In this document: one piece after another, positions 57,601 to 64,000 of the stretch | How positions within the stretch are numbered: the stretch's first letter is position 1 | Layout: every line of letters begins with the position of its first letter | Source: Anagrus nilaparvatae | Taxonomy: Eukaryota; Arthropoda; Insecta; Hymenoptera; Mymaridae | Assembly (NCBI GenBank): GCA_022575985.1 | Contig: JAKSXM010000288.1 | Coordinates: forward strand, 3,065,501-3,129,500 | Direction of reading: 5' to 3' | Length of the DNA: 64,000 nt | Program-made: the position numbers and the translations under genes | Notes under the pieces: generated by a model | What the model was told of the DNA's origin: nothing | Database searches by the model: none | Seen by the model: the letters and a program-made list of their open reading frames with translations, nothing else

Positions 57601-58555
57601 AATAACATTCTTATTAAAATCTTACAAAATTTATTGTAATGTTTACTTAAGAATATGCTTACATAAGTATTTTTATTATTTTTTTTAATCAAATTGTATA
57701 AGTAATCTTTGTGATTAATAGAATTTAATAGGCTTGTAGTCATCCATCCATTTCTAATTTTTTTTCTTGGTTTATACCTGCTTTTACTAGTTGCAAAGAG
57801 AATGCAACTGATGCATTTGGATCCCTGTTTGGATCAGAATACTAAAAAATATTATCCCAATGAGCTTTTATGGCTGCTTAATATCACTATAATAAGATTT
57901 ATATCCATCTATGTGAAAATAGTTTATGAAATCAATTATTCTAGTCTCAGTGCATATAATTATATGTGGTTTAAGTTTTAAAGAATTTAAGAAAGCTTGT
58001 AAGATTTAAAATTAGAGTTTAAACTTCTTACATTAAAATGTGCGATTATTAATTTAGAATTGTTATTATCTTTACAAATTCATTATTTAAACTTAGAAAA
58101 TCATGAATACGTTAAAATCAGTAGAGAAATTTTCAGTTATCATAATAAGTAACATTAATTTTTTTTCTTTTAACCTATTAATGCCCAACCGACAGTTCTT
58201 GGACAGTTGAATTTTTTGGTAATAAAAACTATTTATTTTATGCTGATTTCCGGAATCCGTTTTCATCTACAACCCCTACAAAATGAGATATCAACCCCTA
58301 AAGCAGGGTAAATTTTAAAATAATTCTTAAAGAAACTTCAGATGTTCCCAAAAGCAAAAAACTTTTTATTTGGCATTAAAAATAATTGATTGGACTCCCG
58401 AGAAATGTAAAACATCAAATACGTGTATATTCCATTACAACTCTCCCTGGAGGTGCCTGTAGTAAGCAATGGGGTGAGTTTAACAACTAAATAAAAAATT
58501 GAATGTTTTGGGCTGTAAAATCCCCAAGTAGGTAATTCGGGTAGCTTTTTTCATT
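57601..58555. other. Intergenic DNA
   Basis: AT-rich, no recognised feature. Confidence 0.4.
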
Positions 58556-58905
58556 TCCATGGAAAACATAACCTGGTTATACACTATTTTACATATCCTA
58601 CAAGTTCCGCGTCCTCAGAGGACAACCCCCGAGGATGTTTTGCCTGAGGGTAACCAGCAGGCCAGCGACATTAAAGTTCACAACCGGGGAAGACCACCGG
58701 AGAGAGATGTTTACTCTGGGGATTACCACCAGATAATGGCAAAATTTTGTGCGTGCATTTTGGTAATAAACAGAGCGTGGACCTTGCGAGAGACCCAGCG
58801 CGCGCATCGTAACAGATATTATACAGAGCACTCTAGTAGAGCGCACGATAAATAAAATATTTAAATAATTTTTAATAAATATTATACCCGGGGTATAATG
58901 CTTCA
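58556..58905. other. GC-richer segment ending in a palindrome
   Basis: About 260 bp of balanced composition ends at AT-rich DNA with ATTATACCCGGGGTATAAT (58881-58899), symmetric about one base. Frames on both strands are open but unconvincing. Unidentified, possibly a fragment of an element. Confidence 0.35.
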
Positions 58906-58933
58906 ATATCTGACTATATAAATATAAATATAG

Positions 58934-59168
58934 TATATTTTTGCAATTTACCTGTATATTTTTATTATCTATAAAGAGGGACTCTTGAGGTTTAGAAATC
59001 ATTGATTAAAAATTTTTTTTTAAATATGGGTCATAATGTTCAAAATGGTCTGAAACGTGAAAATAACAACTAATATATTTTTGCATTTTACCCATATCTT
59101 TTGATTATCTATAGAGAGGGAACCTTGAGGTATAGAAATCAAAGGTTAAAATTTTTTTAAAATATATG
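58934..59168. repeat. Two-copy tandem repeat, 140-bp period
   Basis: TATATTTTTGCAATTTACC at 58934 recurs as TATATTTTTGCATTTTACCC at 59074. Both are followed by TTATCTATARAGAGGGA and CTTGAGGTWTAGAAATCA. Confidence 0.75.
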
Positions 59169-60089
59169 GCTTAACCATATAACAAAAATATCGCCACCAG
59201 AAATGAAACTTGGGTTTTGCTAGTTTCATTCCCTTTGCTCAAAAATATTTTTAAAATTGATTTTGGAAAATGTTTAAAATTTGCTTTTGGTGGTCCAAAA
59301 TGGTCATAGGGGGTCCAAAAAAGTTGGGTAAAAAATATGTTCAATTGAACCATTCTGGCCAATTGTTAGAGTTTTTCATAATATAGTTCCAGAGAAAAAA
59401 AATAAAGGCAAAAAAATGGGTTTTTTGGCCTACTTTGGGGGAGAGGTGGGGTGAATGGACAAACAAATGTTGACCACATTTTGTTGTCCACAAAAAATAG
59501 TTAGTTTGGAAATCCGAGGATAGGGGCATTTCACTTATCTCATCTCGAAATACCCTTTAATCTTTTCGGAGGCAGAAAATTTACAAAAGACTTGATGTAA
59601 TAAATGTAATTAAAAATATATTCTATTTTACTTATATTTCATGATATTTAAATATTACTTAAAATTTAAGCCATTAAATAATCTAAAATCATAAAAAAAA
59701 AAACCATAAATAATGCAAAAAAATTTGTTTTTTTTGAAAATTCGTATGTGCCTACGGCTCAAATTTGCCCTAGCTGGGCTAATTTTGAAGGTTTTGCATA
59801 GGTAAAAGACGTATAAAAAAAAGGTCAAATTAATAACGAATTCTGTAATGAAACATTTGAACTATAGCTTTTCTCAAAATAAGTCAAAGATGCTGAGAAA
59901 ATATTCTAATTTTCAATTACCCGAATATAAGCACGGTGACCCGGAAGCGTTTTAATATTCGATCAAAATGACAAAAAAAACCGTATGGTGGGGTGTTTTC
60001 TACACTAAAAAATGTCTACGAATTTCCTGTCCGCACCTTCTATCCAGCTACTTTAAGCGTTTGCTGTCAATATTTTCATATTTTCAGTA
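59169..60089. other. Intergenic DNA
   Basis: No gene supported; open frames are short and biased by AT content. Confidence 0.4.
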
Positions 60090-60815
60090 TTGTCTTGATT
60101 TTTATAATGGATTTCCTTAAAATTATGACCCTGAAAAACGACAAAATTCGATTTTTCTCATATAAGACGTGGTCGAATTTCTGGGTAAAAAATATACAAG
60201 ATCCTCTTGTAAATAATATTCAGAAAAACATATTTTGAAAACTAATAACCTTTTATAATGGAATTCCTTAAAATTGGGACCCTGAAACACGGCAAAAATC
60301 GATTTTTCTCATATAAGAGGTGGTCAAAAGCGAAAATAAATGGTTTCATCGGATTTCTGGGGAAAAAATACATAAGTCCCTTTAGTAAATAATATTTAGA
60401 AAATTTTATTTTCTAAACTAATAAACTTTTATGGTTGTTTTCCTTAAAATTAGGATCCTGAAACACGAAAAAAAATCGATTTTTCTCATATAAGAGGTAA
60501 TCAAAAGCTAAAATAAATGGTTTCTTTGGATTCCTGGGGAAAAAATACATAAGTTCCTTTAGTAAGTAATATTCAGAAAAATTTATTTTGTAAACTAATA
60601 AACTTTTGTGATTGGTTTTCTTAAAATTGAGATCCTAAAACACGACAAAAATCGATTTTTCTCATATAAGACATGTACAAAAGCTAAAATAAATAGTTTT
60701 ATCGAATTACTGAGGAAAAAATATACAAGACCCTTTTGTAAATAATATTCAGAAATACTTATTTTGAAAACTGCAAACCTTTTTCAATAGATTTCCTTAA
60801 AATTAAGACCCAATA
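60090..60815. repeat. 176-bp tandem satellite, about four units
   Basis: The block CCTTAAAATT then ATCGATTTTTCTCATATAAG recurs. CCTTAA-type marks are at 60115, 60266, 60442, 60619 (TCTTAA) and 60795; spacing is 151, then 176, 177 and 176. The first unit lacks the AAAATAAATGGTTT piece. Length and AT content resemble satellite monomers, but the array is small. Confidence 0.9.
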
Positions 60816-60849
60816 ATTTTTGTATTCTTGTTCACATTTTTTACTAAAC

Positions 60850-61013
60850 GGACTTTATCCAAGCCTCTTGGATAAACCTAGGACTATCCAAGCGTTATCG
60901 GATAAAGTTGAACAAAAAAGAAGAACAAAATCAAGAATCGGACTTTATCCAAGTCCACTTGGATAGTCCTAGATTTATCTGGATAGACCTAGGTCTATCC
61001 AGTGATCGGACTC
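60850..61013. repeat. Cluster of palindromes built on TTATCCAAG/CTTGGATA
   Basis: CGGACTTTATCCAAG occurs at about 60849 and 60939, each followed by its inverted partner (CTTGGATA). The cluster ends in a perfect 20-base palindrome, GGATAGACCTAGGTCTATCC, at 60981-61000. The segment is denser in inverted repeats than any other part of the right end. Confidence 0.75.
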
Positions 61014-61478
61014 TACCCGTAATATTATATAAAAGAGATTTTTTTCTTTCCATTCATGTTTATTTTTTGCCTATTATATTGCATACATCATCGAATATTA
61101 ATAAGAACATATTCTAAAATTTCATAAATTTTAAAAAATTTTAGTGTTTGCTTAATGAAGTGTGATCCGGTATCAGTCTGCTTTAAAAGTCTTACATTTT
61201 TCAAGGTTGTATTGTGAAACATTTATATTTTTTAAATTTAAATATTATTTATGCAATTTTTATAAATCAAAATTTTTTTATTATCATAAATTAAATTTTA
61301 TCATTTGGTTATTATCATTGAATATAATTAATGCATTTGACTGTATTTTTTTATTCATTTATATTTTATGCATTGAGTATAGGTAGGCTAATTACGAAAA
61401 ATATTTTTTGGCGTAAAACTTGGTACGGAATTTTCTGCATTCATTCTATGCCTAGGAGGGAGGGGGTATTGTAAGCAC
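61014..61478. other. AT-rich intergenic DNA
   Basis: No supported feature. Confidence 0.4.
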
Positions 61479-61614
61479 TAAGTACCATGGGCGAAAACTT
61501 TAGACGAAAAGACGAAAGACTTTAAACTTTAGGAAACATTAGCGTGAACTAGCTTCGCCGAGCACTCGTGCTAGTAATTTTGCTAGTACCAAAATTTTTG
61601 CGCCCTTGATACTT
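61479..61614. mobile_element. Small MITE
   Basis: Inverted ends TAAGTACCATGGGCGAAAAC and, complemented, TAAGTATCAAGGGCGCAAAA, about 135 bp apart. A TA duplication is possible. Superfamily not resolved. Confidence 0.6.
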
Positions 61615-63623
61615 AATATACTATTGGGTTTTGCAATAGTTGTATAGGTTTTTTTCATACCATTTTCTTCAAAAAAAAATTATTTTTTAAAATTAAATAT
61701 GATTCTATAAAGTACGATTTGAATTTTCATGAAATTAATCAAAATAAAATTACTTAAAAAACACATAGAATTAGATAAATTTTAAAAAAATCTGTCATTT
61801 CGAAACCTTTAAATCTAGAACCTTATAAAGTAGAATGGAACCATAATTTTTGGTATCTAATGCAGTCGTTTTTTCAAAATTCCTATTCCTTTAAGATAAG
61901 TTTCACTGAAAGTAATTAACTCATTGGAATAAAAAGTTTTTGCAATTTAATCCATAATCTCACTGTTAGGAAGGTAAATACTTCAAAAAAAAAAATATTT
62001 TTTACAAAAATAAAAATTTTACGCAAAAACTGTAAATAACAATTTTCACAAAATTGGGAATCTGAAATAAAACTCGCAAGTACTAAAAATCTTAATATCT
62101 GATGCTTTGGACCCAAAAACTTAAATTACTACTATACACAAAACGATGAAAATATCGTAGATTTTATGAAATTTGGGATAGTAATAAAAAAAAGGAAAAA
62201 TCCCAATTTTATTTAATGGTAAGTTATAGAGAGGCTTGGAGGCACGGAAGTAGGGCTAAAAAATTTTTTTTTCAAAAACTGTTTTCTGGCCAAATTTTTA
62301 TTAAAATCCCTTCATCTAGTAAAACATCCGATTTATCAAAAAACTAATTATGCAAATATAAAAAATAATTGACATAAAATGACCCATATACTTAAATACA
62401 TAAATCTTAAATGTTATCTGAAATATAATTCTGATAAGAATGTCATTGAAAAAAAAAAATTAAGTCAATTAAATTAAATTTGATATAATGTCACAGTAAG
62501 TCTCTTTAAATTATAAAAAAAAGATATATTAAATTATGATTAAAATTAGTCATTTTAATTTTATAATTAAACCGATCATTAAATTTTTGTAAAGATTTTC
62601 CCTCTTAATATAAAAAAATATTAAAATCTAAAAAATCTAAAATAGCTCAGTCTATAAAATGTAATCCATATCAAATTGATTAAGACTCGCATCTGTCTTA
62701 AATACAAAAGTGCAGAAATATGACTCTAAAAAAAAAAGTTAATATTAGTTTATCGAAAACTAATGATAATTTAAATTAATATTATTGGATAAAAAATAAA
62801 AGCACAAAGGGGGCTGATCATCAATATATAAAAGCTTTATATATACTAATAGTGTTATATCTCTCTATATGAGAGTTCACGGGCCGCATTCAAGGACAAG
62901 GCCACGTGATATAAAGAATCCGCGGCTGCGCGATCTTGGAATATAACATTTTTTTTATCTTTTTTTTTTTGATTTCTTCTATAATGTAATATAGTATACT
63001 GATGCACACAATATTGTATTTTATAGATCCCCCTGTATTATAGATCAGATAAAATATACCATATAGGCCCATTTTTGTTCTTTTTCTTGGAATCTATTTC
63101 ATGGATAGAGAGACAAAAAATGCCGATTTTTTTGTAAAGGGTTTTTTTTTCTTTTAAAGAACTTAAGAGTTTTATTTAAATAATTTGCATGTAATTAATT
63201 AATTCATATATGTCGCTACATTCAGTCTGATCTTTCCAAATCTTTAGGTAAAATCATTTTTTATAAATTTTTAGGTCAGAAATATAAAATTCCTTATAAT
63301 GTCCTTTGATCCCCATAACTTTTCTATTAATTTAGTATGTATGTATTATGTACACAAAATTTACCTTAATCCTTTAGTAACTAATCCCTAAATTAAAAAA
63401 AGCTCTAAAACAAAACTAGAAACTGGAATTATTGAAATTCCAAATATGAAACGATTTTACCTATTAATTTTCAGGTAATCATAAATGAAACTGAGCTGTT
63501 AAGAACTGAAGAAACATACTTAAAAAAATTTGAATTAAACTTTTAGTAATTACTTAACGAAAAGAAAAGCAAGGGCGTTTTAATCATTAACTTAGTTAAT
63601 TAAAAAACCTTGACTAGGGACTA
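61615..63623. other. AT-rich intergenic DNA
   Basis: A GC-richer patch at about 62875-62945 (GGCCACGTGATATAAAG, CCGCGGCTGCGCG) stands out but has no coding or RNA interpretation. Nothing else supported. Confidence 0.4.
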
Positions 63624-63761
63624 AAAGTCCCGACAGATTCTCGGGTAGTGCACACCGCGCCGAGAGATTGGAAACCAATTAAATCTTGGAGAGCTTCGGT
63701 ACACTAAAATTTTTTTCTAATCTCTCGGCAAGGTGTACTACGCGAGAATCTGTCGAGACTT
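63624..63761. mobile_element. Small MITE with 46-bp inverted ends
   Basis: CCCGACAGATTCTCGGGTAG... and its complement CTACGCGAGAATCTGTCGAG frame a 138-bp hairpin element. CCGAGAGATT is shared further in. TA borders both sides (63622-63623, 63762-63763 region), so a TA target is possible. Confidence 0.75.
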
Positions 63762-64000
63762 TAAAATCAAAATATTTCCACATTATTGCAATTTTTGTAC
63801 TGGAGAGTAAAAATTTTGAGTTCACAAATAATTAAATTTTGTAAAAATCAGTTTGGTAGTTTATTTAATGAAATAATTCGCGGAAACAAAGGCTATTTGA
63901 ATAAGCATACTTACGAGTATATTTGCCTCCCACAAAGAAACCTTGCCTTAAAAGCAACAACCTAAAATTTGTCAAAATACTCATGGATCCCCGTTGGAAT
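63762..64000. other. Right end of window, AT-rich
   Basis: No feature recognised in the last 240 bases. Confidence 0.4.

Noticed and set aside
63600..63770. tRNA-like fold from the GC-rich inverted repeat
   Set aside because: It is a simple two-arm hairpin with no cloverleaf, no T-loop GTTCRA motif and no anticodon arm; a MITE explains it better.

Overview
This window looks like a strongly AT-rich nuclear chromosome segment from an animal, most likely an insect. Supporting signs are a short GT-AG intron in an F-box/LRR gene, insect-type secreted EcKinase-like (CHK) genes, an R1-like non-LTR retrotransposon, a FLYWCH-type Mutator fragment, gypsy remnants, and many MITEs, satellites and microsatellites. 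The extreme AT content, an F-box/LRR gene and a bacterial-type lysozyme would fit an aphid or an aphid-parasitoid-like genome, but nothing here settles the taxon. No CRISPR, operon or prokaryotic gene organisation is present.

Genes are sparse. Four look intact. Two are tandem minus-strand EcKinase/CHK-like paralogues (5815-7023 and 8588-9814), each in one exon with an N-terminal signal peptide. The third is an intronless GH25 muramidase of bacterial type (21674-22300). The fourth is a two-exon F-box/LRR gene (exons 26030-26057 and 26126-27687). A small two-exon candidate of unknown function lies at 38106-38956. Broken genes include a protein-kinase pseudogene (42597-43290), a MULE transposase fragment, and several unidentified remnants (8055-8462, 16908-18547, 39293-39546, 41809-42310, 55761-56200).

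Everything else is mobile or repeat DNA. From left to right: a TA-flanked TIR element (221-1626); two small hairpins; a 300-bp repeat that brackets the kinase pair; a 1.36-kb fold-back element with a 6/7-bp target duplication (10581-11945); a repeat family carrying a (GT)n tract and a 466-bp tandem array (12042-13763), with relatives near 18.7, 33.0, 37.3 and 43.4 kb; an inverted-repeat element at 15912-17551; a large palindromic element interrupted by a second palindromic element (22760-25799, with 23138-24411 inside it); a hAT-type MITE with a perfect 8-bp duplication (28833-29049); a mariner-type MITE (34471-35504); a Mutator deletion derivative with a 9-bp duplication (35562-36777); and a piggyBac-type MITE (41252-41511).

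From 43.8 to 55.5 kb the window is a graveyard of R1-like LINEs. Two minus-strand copies keep their 5' part and lack the reverse transcriptase. One plus-strand copy (51895-55503) has a poly(A)-rich tail, a 15-bp target duplication, and a second ORF broken only by three stop codons. The right end holds a 176-bp tandem satellite (about 60.1-60.8 kb), a cluster of palindromes, and small MITEs.

The most biologically interesting content is the pairing of secreted kinase-like proteins with an apparently domesticated bacterial lysozyme. Both could act outside the cell or against microbes, but that link is inference: they are more than 10 kb apart and share no visible regulation.
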